Shown here piece after piece: positions 8,523-17,900 of a DNA stretch of 64,000 nt. A model generated the notes under the pieces. That model worked only from the letters and a program-made list of their open reading frames with translations. It was not told the origin of the DNA and did no database searches. The DNA lies in contig JAPKYO010000066.1 of assembly GCA_026394265.1 (NCBI GenBank), forward strand, positions 1 through 64,000, in the 5' to 3' direction. Within the stretch, counting starts at the first letter, position 1; each line of letters begins with the position of its first letter. The translations under genes were made by a program, and so were the position numbers. The DNA is from Candidatus Bathyarchaeota archaeon (GTDB lineage: Archaea; Thermoproteota; Bathyarchaeia; TCS64).

Positions 8523-8560
8523 TGTGAATAACCCGTTGTGAACCACTCTGTGTATTGGGT

Positions 8561-8631
8561 GCAATAGTCTTATCCTGAGTTCCGCCCGATTAAGAATATC
8601 TTATCTCAAATTTACTTTGGATTAAGCCTAT
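8561..8631 (+). repeat. Dispersed repeat, A-B
   Basis: Module A (CAATAGTCTTATCCTGAG) followed by module B (ATCTTATCTCAAATTTACTT...GGATTAAGCC), between two convergent genes. Confidence 0.65.
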
Positions 8632-8713
8632 GTGCGCTCTAAGGATTAACTTGGATCTGCTTAATTGCGTGGTCTATCTGAACAATGAATGATCCCGCCC
8701 GTGAAGCAACGAA

Positions 8714-9088
8714 CTAGCACGTAATCCCATCAAATCCCTCATTGGGGCCGATCACGACCCAATTCACAGTACCCCACCTCGGCTCAATAGACCCCGGCAA
8801 CTCCGAAACTGGAATGTCTTTTGGGGCGGTTGAATCAGGCCATTTACGAAGCTGAGAAAACACCTTAGAAGGAGGGGTGAAGGGTACACTGAAGAGATTC
8901 GGGTTTGTATAACGAAACGTAGCGTGAATAGTTTCACCTATGCGGTATTGTTCCTTATCGGTGACTATTGTTGGCTCAAGGGGAAGCCCTGCTTGAAGTT
9001 GACCCACATACCCCGCGTACGCAGACCCGATTGTAATTATGATCAAGAATAGGGATACAAGTAACAGAGTCTTCCTCAGGGGGGCCAA
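8714..9088 (-). CDS. Secreted or anchored beta-sandwich protein
   Basis: A 124-residue protein, TTG start. Residues 1-26 form a signal peptide or anchor (LLLVSLFLIIITIGSAYAGY). The mature part has a single Ig-like or BsuPI-like beta-sandwich start: IVTDKEQYRIGETIHATFRY is the common opening of archaeal extracellular stalk domains. It ends abruptly at a Cys (GFDGITC), so the domain may be truncated. It lies 62 bases downstream of the orphan substrate-binding protein on the same strand and could be co-transcribed. Function unknown; surface exposure is inferred. Confidence 0.6.
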   Translation of the reverse strand: MAPLRKTLLLVSLFLIIITIGSAYAGYVGQLQAGLPLEPTIVTDKEQYRIGETIHATFRYTNPNLFSVPFTPPSKVFSQLRKWPDSTAPKDIPVSELPGSIEPRWGTVNWVVIGPNEGFDGITC

Positions 9089-9150
9089 TACTATCCCTTC
9101 AGGGAAACATCTGAAGAATTGTCGCTTATAGGATTATGCAGTTCACGGCT

Positions 9151-10569
9151 CTATGGCCCTAGAACAGTGAAATCGGGTGTCCGATTCCATAAAGTCACAC
9201 CAGTATCCGGGTTATAAACGCCAGCGACACTTGCTTCACTCGGCACAACCACACCAGGCGCATAATACCATATATCGAAGGGCTGCGGCGACCTATCCCC
9301 ATATTCGTTCAACCTACACCAACCAGAGACCCCATATGTGTTCTCGCAAACACCCGGCAAAGCAGCAGCGACATTCGTGGCGTTAGTAGATCCCGTCTCT
9401 ATGATCGTCTTAGCTAAGACAAACGCCGCATCGTACAGGTACGCCTGATATATGTTGAATATACCCCCCGTAGCCTCTGCGTACCTGGCCCCGAGGACAG
9501 AGTATTTGGTCGAAGCGGGTTGCTGAGCAAGCGAACTAAAGAGCTTCAAGTGGTTCGCCTCAAGGGGGGAGCTACCAATAACCAATCCATTCCTCGCCGT
9601 CCCATCCGCCCCAAACCAGACGAGATTGTAAAGAACATCGCACTGGCTCGCCTGCTTGATTATCCTCGCAGCCTCATTATAAGCGATTAACAGCACGCAG
9701 ACGCGGCTGCTATCTCCGCCCATGCGCGCTATAGCCACCTGAGCTCTGTCGCGCCCCGTCTGAAGATAAGTGCAATAGTCAACGTTAGCCATTTCTACAT
9801 CAGACAAAGCTTCGTATCTTATTGGCTGGCTAACCACTCCACCGAGTGCCACAAACTTGGGTGTGAACTCGTATACAATTCCGTCTGCATATGAGTCACC
9901 CCTCTGGATTATCACGACCTCCTTCACACCGTAGCTCCATATGATGTCGGCAAGCGCCGGCGCCAAGGCGGAGTCGGCGGGACACATCCTAAACATACTA
10001 TCGTTTGCTATCGCACAGCTTGGACTGGTGGAGCTTGGGCTGATGGCGAGCATATGATGAGCGTTCTCGTAGCTCAGGCTGGCGCAGCACATACTCGACC
10101 ACCCGGCGCCGATGAAGATGTCAATGCCTTCGTTGTGAAGATCCTGTACCCGTTCTAAGTGGGCGTTGGCTTGTCCGTTTGCGTCAAGCATGACGAATTC
10201 GAAGGTGACGTTCATGCCGAGACTCGAGGCGTAGGCGTTGAGGTCTGGCTGGATCACCTTCTCAATGTATGGTTTCGTGACCGCGAATGTTGTGGACTCG
10301 GGGGCTATGTAACCAATTTTCACCGTCTTATTCACTAGTATATGGTCGCTGAGCATACGAAAGCTATCCTTTAGCTCAGCGTTTTGTGCTCTCAGCGTAT
10401 TGAGAGCCATTGTTTGGTTTGCTAACTCTGCGCGCGTTCGAGTCAGTTCATCTACTATAAGATGATCTGCTGTTTTAGAATCGTTTATGATATTGCTACC
10501 TAAGTAGCCTACGCTGCCTCCTATGAGGAGACAAATGATGATGACAGCTAAGAACCTGGTTTCCATCAT
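9151..10569 (-). CDS. Orphan ABC-type substrate-binding protein (branched-chain amino acid type)
   Basis: 472 residues. An N-terminal hydrophobic helix (residues 5-25) is followed by a short coiled coil and then a periplasmic-binding-protein fold of the Leu/Ile/Val or amide-binding type. KIGYIAPES opens the first lobe, and FIGAGWSSMCCASLSYE matches the ligand-loop region of the family. A second lobe follows, beginning near VKEVVIIQRGDSYADG. These proteins capture a solute outside the cell for an ABC importer. No permease or ATPase gene is nearby, so it either serves a transporter encoded elsewhere or acts as a sensor or surface protein. The anchor helix suggests it stays on the membrane. The ligand is not predictable. 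Confidence 0.8.
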   Translation of the reverse strand: MMETRFLAVIIICLLIGGSVGYLGSNIINDSKTADHLIVDELTRTRAELANQTMALNTLRAQNAELKDSFRMLSDHILVNKTVKIGYIAPESTTFAVTKPYIEKVIQPDLNAYASSLGMNVTFEFVMLDANGQANAHLERVQDLHNEGIDIFIGAGWSSMCCASLSYENAHHMLAISPSSTSPSCAIANDSMFRMCPADSALAPALADIIWSYGVKEVVIIQRGDSYADGIVYEFTPKFVALGGVVSQPIRYEALSDVEMANVDYCTYLQTGRDRAQVAIARMGGDSSRVCVLLIAYNEAARIIKQASQCDVLYNLVWFGADGTARNGLVIGSSPLEANHLKLFSSLAQQPASTKYSVLGARYAEATGGIFNIYQAYLYDAAFVLAKTIIETGSTNATNVAAALPGVCENTYGVSGWCRLNEYGDRSPQPFDIWYYAPGVVVPSEASVAGVYNPDTGVTLWNRTPDFTVLGP

Positions 10570-10660
10570 GTATGCTGCCTCGGTTTACAATTCAGGTTCA
10601 CGGGGTTTAACCCTTCTTGAAAAGAATTTTTTACAAGTGTTTCAGTGAAGCTTTAACCAC

Positions 10661-10743
10661 TCAATAGTCTAATCCTCACTTCCGCTGTTCTTCTCCAGCG
10701 CGTGAAGTCTTACATCTCAATAGTCTTATCTTGAGTTACACTT
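10661..10743 (+). repeat. Dispersed repeat, two module A copies
   Basis: CAATAGTCTAATCCTCACTT at 10661-10688 and CAATAGTCTTATCTTGAG at 10718-10743, placed between divergent genes. A short TATA-like stretch AACTATAATC lies at the end, just before the next start codon. Confidence 0.65.
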
Positions 10744-10754
10744 AACTATAATCT

Positions 10755-11144
10755 ATGAACTTGGACAAGCAAGAAATAGAGTCGGCGAAGGTCAAGAAGG
10801 TCATTGATGATTGGCTCAACGCTATGAGCAAAAAGGATCTCGAAGGTATCTATAAGCCCATTAGTCCAGGGTACGTCCAGCACCTTCCAGGCGTAGCCCC
10901 AATCAGGGGACTCGAGGGTTTTAAGGGGGTGATAGATGAGTATTTGCCCCAGTTTGGCCCTACTACTCACATAGAGTCAGCGATCACCGTGTCGGATTCG
11001 GGCGACCTTGCGTATGCTATTGGGAAGCATGACCATGTTATGTTCGATAAATCGGGTAGCACCAAGGTGATTGATTTGCACTTCATTGTTTTGAAGAAGG
11101 TTGAGGGTGCTTGGTTGATTGATGGAATCAGTGAGATGAGTTAA
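10755..11144 (+). CDS. SnoaL/NTF2-like protein
   Basis: A 129-residue protein with the NTF2-like cone fold pattern. An N-terminal helix (VKKVIDDWLNAMSKKDLEGI) with the typical spacing from a catalytic-type loop (PISPGYVQHLPG) is followed by the helix RGLEGFKGVIDEYLPQF and four strands ending in LKKVEGAWLIDGISEMS. The family includes polyketide cyclases, dehydratases and stress proteins, so substrate and reaction are open. The ATG start lies within about 20 bases of an AT-rich promoter-like region. A lone gene between repeats. Confidence 0.75.
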   Translation: MNLDKQEIESAKVKKVIDDWLNAMSKKDLEGIYKPISPGYVQHLPGVAPIRGLEGFKGVIDEYLPQFGPTTHIESAITVSDSGDLAYAIGKHDHVMFDKSGSTKVIDLHFIVLKKVEGAWLIDGISEMS

Positions 11145-11167
11145 AAGTAATCATCTTCATTGTACGT

Positions 11168-11220
11168 GCAATAGTCTTATCCTCACTTCTACCTGATACT
11201 AATCAGTGATGCGCGCGCAT
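11168..11220 (+). repeat. Dispersed repeat, module A plus GCGCGC
   Basis: CAATAGTCTTATCCTCACTT followed by CTACCTGATACTAATCAG and, directly after, the alternating stretch GATGCGCGCGCATC. This copy shows the link between module A and GCGCGC stretches most clearly. Confidence 0.7.
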
Positions 11221-11287
11221 CGCCTGAGCCTGATAAGTTCTAGCGGTCTAAAACGTGATTAACTTGCATGCTCTTAAATTGGTTGAA

Positions 11288-11791
11288 TTATTTCTTCTTG
11301 TAGAAATTGACCTCACAAATGGCGTCGCCAGCTGCGATTGTTTTACCTAGTTTGAAATCTACGCCGACGGTTTTTGCTATATTACGGTCCCCATCCATCG
11401 CGATGTCACAGAGTTTGGGAATCGCCTCTCTGGGGATACCCGCCTTAAGCCACCCCGAGACAAGTGGACAATAGTGAAAACGAATTTCCAGGGCGTCTCT
11501 CGTCTTCGTCTGGAACTCCATTTCGAAGGTCTTCATATTCACGGATGTTAGGAAAGCGTCGGCGAATTCGTCTAGCTTTACCGATCTGTTTAGTTTGGCT
11601 TTGATCAAGGCACCGTCTTGACATCCCGTTTGAGCGACCGCTAAACGCAGTATTTTTTCTCCATCTGCTCCTTCTTTCAGTGCTTCTATGTAGCTAAGTC
11701 CCATCCAGGTAGCGCGGTGTTCGATCGCGCTTCTGTTGACGTTGACAATTTCTTCGTTTGTGATCTTGGGATTGTTGGTTATTTTTGTCAT
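11288..11791 (-). CDS. ATC-hydrolase-family protein
   Basis: 167 residues resembling the L-2-amino-thiazoline-4-carboxylic acid hydrolase family. The pattern FHYCPLVSGWLKAG (around residue 104) is the Cys-Pro site of the family. LCDIAMDGDRNIAK and the ending GDAICEVNF match the conserved Cys and final strand. Characterised members hydrolyse a thiazoline ring to make L-cysteine, but most relatives are uncharacterised and may act on other rings or bind ligands. An ATG start follows a short AG-rich stretch. A single-gene unit. Confidence 0.7.
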   Translation of the reverse strand: MTKITNNPKITNEEIVNVNRSAIEHRATWMGLSYIEALKEGADGEKILRLAVAQTGCQDGALIKAKLNRSVKLDEFADAFLTSVNMKTFEMEFQTKTRDALEIRFHYCPLVSGWLKAGIPREAIPKLCDIAMDGDRNIAKTVGVDFKLGKTIAAGDAICEVNFYKKK

Positions 11792-11969
11792 TAAATCTCC
11801 TCTTTTATGCTGTTGAGCGGGTTGAATTTAGTCTATTCGGATACATGACTCTTTTGTAAAAAGTTCCTTAACTTGATGGAAGGTGTCAACTACGTCGTAT
11901 GTGAGGTAGCGAGGCATGTATTTGATATAGACGTGTATATTCTGGATCAGTTATTCGGCGGTTTTCACC

Positions 11970-12974
11970 TTGAAGAAGATGATTAACAGACCGGGGGACG
12001 AGGTCAAAGAGATGCTGGAAGGTCTCTTGTTAGCTTATCCTGGATTCGTCAGGAAGATGAGTGATTGGAACAACCTTGTGAGACCTGATGCTCCTGTGAA
12101 GGGCAGAGTTGCCCTGGTGAGCGGTGGGGGAAGTGGGCACGAGCCCGCCCACGCGGGTTATGTTGGTAAGGGTATGTTAACCGCGGCGTGTTGTGGGGAG
12201 GTCTTTACGTCTCCTTCTGTTCCCCAGGTCCTTGCAGCGATCAAGGCCGTCGATGCCGGTGTAGGAACTCTACTGATCATCAAGAACTACAGCGGCGATG
12301 TGATGAATTTCAGGGCCGCTGCTCAGATGGCGCGTGCTGGTGGGATTAAGACTGAGTGGGTCATTGTCAATGATGATGTTGCGATTGAGAAGCCTGAGCT
12401 GCGAAGAGGCGTTGCCGGCACTGTCTGCGTCCACAAATGCGCTGGGGCGAAGGCTGAGGAGGGAGGCACGCTTGAGGAGGTTAAGGCCATCGCCCAGAAG
12501 ACTATAGATAACGTCAGGTCGATGGGGTGCGCCATTACCTCCTGCACGGTGCCGAGGGCGGGGATGCCGAGTTTTGAACTCAGAGCAGACGAGATGGAGC
12601 TCGGCACAGGCATACACGGGGAACGTGGCGTGAAGAGGGTGAAGATGATGACGGCTGACGAGGCCGCGGACACCCTTACCGATGCCTGCGCCGGTGACCT
12701 AAAGCTGCGGTCGGGTGACGAAGTGGCTGTGCTTACACAGGGAAATGGAGGCACTCCCTACATGGAGAAGCTCATCTTCTACAGGGGCGTACACCGGAAC
12801 CTGATCAAGAAGGGGATTAAGATTCACGTCTCCTGGATTGGTGAGTTCATGTCGAGCCTGGAGATGGCTGGTACATCCGTGACGCTGCTGAAATTGGATG
12901 ATGAGTTGAAGAGGCTCCTCACTGCTTCATCTGAAACCCTAGCCATCAGACAGCCTGGCCCGATATTATTTTAG
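11970..12974 (+). CDS. dhaK: Dihydroxyacetone kinase, DhaK subunit
   Basis: 334 residues, the usual length for DhaK. This subunit binds dihydroxyacetone covalently through a His. GGGSGHEPAHAG (about residues 50-61) is the substrate-site signature, and LGTGIHGERG (about 211-220) carries the catalytic His. I chose the TTG start because it gives MKKMINRP, matching the family's usual MKK-IN opening. The next gene is DhaL, 42 bases downstream, so both are made together. No DhaM or PTS genes are near; an ATP-dependent DhaKL or another phosphodonor is possible. Probable role: glycerol or dihydroxyacetone use in the cytoplasm, or sugar phosphate supply. Confidence 0.92.
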   Translation: MKKMINRPGDEVKEMLEGLLLAYPGFVRKMSDWNNLVRPDAPVKGRVALVSGGGSGHEPAHAGYVGKGMLTAACCGEVFTSPSVPQVLAAIKAVDAGVGTLLIIKNYSGDVMNFRAAAQMARAGGIKTEWVIVNDDVAIEKPELRRGVAGTVCVHKCAGAKAEEGGTLEEVKAIAQKTIDNVRSMGCAITSCTVPRAGMPSFELRADEMELGTGIHGERGVKRVKMMTADEAADTLTDACAGDLKLRSGDEVAVLTQGNGGTPYMEKLIFYRGVHRNLIKKGIKIHVSWIGEFMSSLEMAGTSVTLLKLDDELKRLLTASSETLAIRQPGPILF

Positions 12975-13016
12975 GTCTCCTAGTATAACTCGACGTGTGT
13001 AGCTTGGGGGAGAAGT

Positions 13017-13727
13017 ATGCACGCTAACGTCATAGAGCCACCAATTTTGATCAGGATGATGGAAAACATCCTCACGGTGATGACCATCAATGAAGACTAC
13101 TTGACGCGTCTCGACTCTGAGATAGGCGATGCAGATCACGGCATAAACATGGTGAGGGGTTTCCAGCTCGTTCACCAGAGACTTGTGGGCCTTGACGATC
13201 CTGATGTCGAGGCTGTGCTGAGCACAGTCGGGATGTCGCTCATGGAGGGCGCCGGTGGCTCATCTGGTGCTCTTTATGGGATGTTCTTCAGTCAGGGGGC
13301 ACAGCAACTACATGGGAAGAGAGAAATTGACAGGAGGGACCTGGCTCTTTTCTTCTCAACTGGTTACGCGGCTATGGTCGAGATAAGCGGCGGGACAAAG
13401 CCGGGTGAGAAGACGATGATTGACGCCCTCGACCCCGCTGTCAAGTCGCTGAATGAGTCAGCGGGAGATGATGGCCTCTCCATGACGATTGCTCTTCAAA
13501 GGGCTGTGGAAGCGGCGAAGACGGGCTTAGAGAGTACTATAGGTCTCGTGGCTACGAAGGGAAGGGCAGCTTATCTTGGGAAGATGAGCCGAGGCCACCA
13601 AGATATCGGCGCAACAACCATGTATCTAATCATCAGGACGATGCTGGATACGCTTGAAGGAAAGGTTGGCGTCAAGGTTACGAGACACGACTCCAGCGGG
13701 GCGATCCTCGAAGAGACATACATCTAG
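13017..13727 (+). CDS. dhaL: Dihydroxyacetone kinase, DhaL subunit
   Basis: 236 residues, slightly longer than typical DhaL. The nucleotide and magnesium site SEIGDADHGINM (about residues 34-45) is intact. EGAGGSSGALYGMFF is the second conserved loop, and SRGHQDIGATT near the end is the nucleotide-contact Gly-rich segment. DhaL carries the ADP/ATP that phosphorylates dihydroxyacetone bound to DhaK. Starts with ATG 42 bases after dhaK, preceded by a good GGGGGAGAAGT ribosome site. Confidence 0.92.
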   Translation: MHANVIEPPILIRMMENILTVMTINEDYLTRLDSEIGDADHGINMVRGFQLVHQRLVGLDDPDVEAVLSTVGMSLMEGAGGSSGALYGMFFSQGAQQLHGKREIDRRDLALFFSTGYAAMVEISGGTKPGEKTMIDALDPAVKSLNESAGDDGLSMTIALQRAVEAAKTGLESTIGLVATKGRAAYLGKMSRGHQDIGATTMYLIIRTMLDTLEGKVGVKVTRHDSSGAILEETYI

Positions 13728-13772
13728 CGGGTACTCTTTAACTATCAACTTGCGCGCATACATACATCTGCT

Positions 13773-13831
13773 AGTCGAAAAATTTTAACCCAAAGAAAAT
13801 TTGGGTTAAGCCTCATCTTACATACAAGTAG
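13773..13831 (+). repeat. Dispersed repeat, module B
   Basis: AATTTTAACCCAAAG and TTTGGGTTAAGCCTCATC form the clearest dyad of this family (AACCCAAA/TTTGGGTT). A GCGCGCATAC stretch lies about 20 bases upstream. Between convergent genes. Confidence 0.7.
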
Positions 13832-13854
13832 ATTGAATGATGACTAGATCGTGA

Positions 13855-14325
13855 TTACTTCTTCTTCACCGGAAAGAGAATTTTAGCGTAGAGAATTGTC
13901 TCTCCATTAACTATCTCAGGCTTCTTCGAATAGATCTCCATCGGAGGACCAGACAACTCAAAACCCTTTTTCTCAATCCACTCCATTAATGTCCCATAGG
14001 TCTTCTGGAACTCGCTTCCCGGACCTTTATGAGAGATAGAGGCAACATTCATTGCGGACATTTCACGAATTTTAACACCTGATTCCTCCTGAGCCTTACC
14101 CTTGAAAGTGATTGCTATCTCTGTCCTGCATTCTTCGGGTGGAACCATTTTGGGATCGTCAAGGTAAATCCCCATTGGATAGAAACCCGGCATCACTTTC
14201 TGCTTCTTAGCCCAACCATATAGCTTCTCGATATATTCCTGCCATGGGATCTTGTCGAAGGGCCCCTTTGTCTCTATGTATGCTAGGTTTGATGCTTGTC
14301 TCTCCTCAAATCTTGGACCAGCCAT
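13855..14325 (-). CDS. GyrI-like small-molecule-binding protein
   Basis: 156 residues from the ATG at 14325 (MAGPRFEERQ), preceded by the ribosome site AGGTGA; an upstream ATG at 14451 lies in a repeat-rich leader and is unlikely. It shows the two-repeat SHS2 pattern of GyrI/AraC effector-binding proteins: YIETKGPFDKIP opens the first half and VASISHKGPGSEF the second, each followed by a helix. PEECRTEIAITF is the usual Glu-containing strand that contacts cationic ligands. No DNA-binding domain is attached, so it is a stand-alone ligand-binding or hydrolase-like member. The ligand is unknown. Confidence 0.75.
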   Translation of the reverse strand: MAGPRFEERQASNLAYIETKGPFDKIPWQEYIEKLYGWAKKQKVMPGFYPMGIYLDDPKMVPPEECRTEIAITFKGKAQEESGVKIREMSAMNVASISHKGPGSEFQKTYGTLMEWIEKKGFELSGPPMEIYSKKPEIVNGETILYAKILFPVKKK

Positions 14326-14456
14326 TTTTTCACCTAGCGGAAAATAGAGGTTTTGTAGATTAAGGTTTTTTGGAATAAAATGAGGGCTGAGGTGTGTGAA
14401 AATGATACGAGGTCGTATACGTTTTCTCAATAATCTGATACTCTTCTTCACATGAT

Positions 14457-14589
14457 CCTCTAGAAATCTTATCCCAAAGTGACTTTAATATGAGTCTGTG
14501 GATTTTTTCCCAAATCCATAAACCTAATTACCTAGTTTTTCGTATGCGCGCCACTCAATAGTCTTATCCTCACTTCCACCTGAGAATTA
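14457..14589 (+). repeat. Dispersed repeat, modules B and A
   Basis: Module B at 14457-14500 (ATCTTATCCCAAAGTGACTT) and module A at 14555-14589 (CAATAGTCTTATCCTCACTT), separated by about 50 bases that include GCGCGCC. Confidence 0.7.
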
Positions 14590-14635
14590 CCCCGTGATTA
14601 TTGATTGGATATACCTACAATGGCACTCATCGTTC

Positions 14636-14741
14636 AAACCTGTGGCGTAATTGGCACGCTCACTTCTTAAAAATAGAAAAAAGGGGACTTGCGGGGGACA
14701 TCTCCAGGGTACGGCGAGTTCAAATCTCTTCGGGCTCACCA
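14636..14741 (+). tRNA. tRNA-like relic (pseudo-tRNA)
   Basis: The 3' end has a T-arm with the invariant loop (GAGTTCAAATCTC) followed by CGGGCTC, A and an encoded CCA. A D-arm-like GCGTAATTGGCACGC lies about 60 bases upstream, preceded by TG and by AAACCTG, which pairs at only some positions with the 3' acceptor strand. I cannot fold a convincing anticodon arm, and one T-stem pair is broken. It is more likely a decayed tRNA, or a tRNA 3' end left by integration, than a working gene. Confidence 0.3.
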
Positions 14742-14746
14742 ATTCT

Positions 14747-14816
14747 AAAGTCCATTTTCGATAGTCTTTAGGTTTGTTTTAACCCAATCCCATTTAGGAA
14801 TAATAAAATGGACTTT
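14747..14816. repeat. 12-bp inverted repeat
   Basis: AAAGTCCATTTT at 14747-14758 and its exact complement AAAATGGACTTT at 14805-14816, 46 bases apart, immediately after the tRNA-like relic. Could be the end of a small element, a binding site or a long hairpin. Confidence 0.6.
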
Positions 14817-14921
14817 TTCCCGCGCAGAGGACCTAGAAGCAGAAGCGCGCGCGGATAATAATCAAATCTATTTATTTGAGATGCGGCTGATGCAAAAAAA
14901 AAAATGAAAAATGGAGAGTGT

Positions 14922-17900
14922 TTACTTGCTGTGAATTACTATGTTGCCGCCGCCAATAATGACAGGCGCAATTAGCTTGTATGTGGTCCCAGTGGCTGGA
15001 TCCCATACCTTGAGGCCGAATTTGTCAGCTTTTGGCGTACTCTGTCCATCATCAGAGAGATCAACCGTAAATCTGTAGTTTCCGAATGAATTGACTGTTG
15101 TCCCAGTTTTTCTGTCAATTACCTGTACCGTACACCTCCCTGTAAAGAAGGCAGTATTCGTAGATGTGAATGAGAGACCACCGTCTGACCAACTGTTGCT
15201 CTTGATTAGATAGTTATAGCCGTCAGTGGCACGGAATAAGTACATGAAATTGCCCTTCGGGGCTCCATTCTTCTGGTAGTTCACTGTGAAGCCGAAGTTG
15301 CCCTTGTTATTCATGCTTGCAGTATCAGTTACCCAGCCGCCACCAGTAACCATGAGTTTTGCTGTTGAAGCGATGACATCTATAATCACCTCATCACCGC
15401 CTGTCCAGTATATGTTAGCGGACTCGATTGTGAATGAGACAAACCAATTTCCCACGGGGACACTTGCGGTGGTCAAAGCATCCCCAGATTTCCCATCCGC
15501 TGATGGAACAACTGGTACATTTGATATCACAATCGGGCTTCCGGTGTCAGGTGTCAGTATAAAGTGTACTTTTGCATAAGCTAGGTTTCCGAGATAAGTA
15601 TCGTCCTGCGTGAGATGGACTGAGAGTCTCACTGCTCCGGTAGTTCCTGCTGTTATTACACTTAAATCGCCTTTGTAATCGAGAATGGCATCTTCCTTCG
15701 TTATGGTGAATGAACCGGCTATTGTTAATGTGGTCAATGCTGTCGGGTATGGGACAATTGCCTTAGTAGTGACTCCGCCAGCTGGCTGAGTCAGGGTAAT
15801 TGTACCCGTAGCAACACCGCTACCATCAGTAGTTGCGGTGGTCGACTGAGTACCAATCCAGAGCACTATTGACTTGCCTACAACTGGATTGCCGTTGTCG
15901 GTGAGTGTAGCAGTTATGGTTGCTGGGTCAGAATATTGCGCCGATGCGGCTCCACCTAGGACTAGCACTATTTTATGGTAGACGGCCGAGTATGCATCAC
16001 CCGACACTGGCGAATTGCCGGTCTGGCTAGTCTTGACGAATTGAATGCCTGCACCACCGGAGATCGGTGATTTCCACGTGAAGGTTGTCCCATCGTTGAC
16101 CCAGACGCCAGAAGGCAGGGTATTCCAGAGGTAGTTCGTGGCTCCCAGCGTGAATACCGTGTTGGTGCCCGCGTCACTAGCGAGCCCGGTCGCTGTAAAG
16201 GTCACCTTCCACTGCTTCTGGTAGGCTGCCGAGTATGTCCCTGCGGCCACAATTGGGGAAGCACCTGATTCTTCGGTCTTGACAAACTGCTTGCCAGTGC
16301 CACCGGAGACCGGTGACTCCCACGTGAATATAGTTCCGCTATCAACCCAGACATCACGTGGTAAGGCATTCCAAGCATATCCTGTTCCCCCCAACGTTAG
16401 GACAGCGTTGGAGCTAGCACCGCCATCCAAGCCTGTTGCGGAGAAGTCAACCTCATACTGTTTAACGTAATTCAATTGGAATCTAGTTACCCCAGTGATT
16501 GACATCGGAAAACTAGCGATCGCCCCAGATCCAATAATAGAACAGTCATTGTATCTGTATCGTAAGCCGGAGACTCCATCGCTATCCGGGTAGTAGGTCT
16601 GTACGTCGTGAATCGTTACAGTTGATGATGCGTCAACGTAGATACTCAAATCCGTCGTACTCTCTGAGTCGCTATGAAGAGTACCGAAGCAGGTATAATC
16701 TATCTGGAAGGTGGCGCCTATGAAGTAAGCCTCGTCCTTGAGACTTCGTACTGAAACAGAGTACTGATTATAGTAGTTGAAATTGATTGTACCCGCAGCT
16801 GAGATTTCTCCGCCCGTATCACCAGAAGCCAAAACAAATTGTTGCCACCAATGACCACTCCCTAGGCGATTGCTCACACTCCATATGGACCCACTGTCAA
16901 ACCAGTAGTCTGTAGCTGTAGTAGTTAGAGGCTGACTAAACGATGAGCCAAGCTGATTAGCTGTAAACGTTGAAGCAGTGGTTGGAGAACCTCCGCCGGT
17001 AATGCTGTAGCTGAGGGTCATCTTGTGCTGGTGGTAGTAGGTAATGCTCCGAGGTGTATCGCTTGATACATCCAAGGTCCCAGAATCTGGACTAGAAACA
17101 TACCTCTCATTGCCTGATACACCTACTGTTGATACGCTGTACGAGTAGCCGGTGCCCGGAGCAACCCCGGTGAACGTGATAGTGCTAGTGGTCGAAGAGT
17201 GAGTTATACCATTGAACGTCACGCTCCACTCATTAGAGTCCGCAAGACCGCTCTCGGTGAAGGTCACGGTGTACCCGTAGACGTAGTTAGCCGTTAGGGT
17301 TTTAGCTTCCGACATAAGTACACTTGCGTGGGGGTTTGCAGTAGTGCCGTCGCTCCACCCCGCGAAGTTGTATGACCCTACCACAGAATCGACGCCGATG
17401 GTTCCAGTGTAGGTGTTCTTGTCAAAGAACGTGGGAAGATAATAATCATAAGCTGTTCCACCGCCTGATGAACTGCCTCCGAAGTAGATGTTCGCTTGAT
17501 TTGGTTCTGGTAGGCCGCTGGTCTGTGCGGTGAACTGGTACTGTGTGATGTAGTTGAATTGGATGGTTTGGCTACTGTCCACTGTTATTGAGCCGGTCTG
17601 TGCGCCATCGTACCTATATCGCACATCAGAGGCGGGATACTCTGCTGGCCAATAGGCCTGCACATCGTGTATTGTGAGCGTCGTCCCAGCGTCAGCGGCA
17701 GCTCCCCAAAGCATACTGGGATTCATATACCTATTTTTGCCTGTCCACCCCTGGACATTGCTTCTGAAGGTACCCATGTACGTGGAATCATACCGGAAAC
17801 TTATTCCACTGTTTGCATATCCATGGTCCTCAAGGTATCCTAGGTCATCGTTGGGGGACTTTGCATGGAAAACGTACAGGTGGTAAAACTGTGGATCAAT

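Larger units (their letters stand above)
14326..14921. other. Repeat-rich intergenic region
   Basis: No protein gene is seen. It holds modules B and A (14457-14589), a tRNA-like relic, a 12-bp inverted repeat and a GCGCGCGCG stretch at about 14846. A run of eleven A residues at 14895-14905 comes just before the stop of the long secreted protein. Confidence 0.6.
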
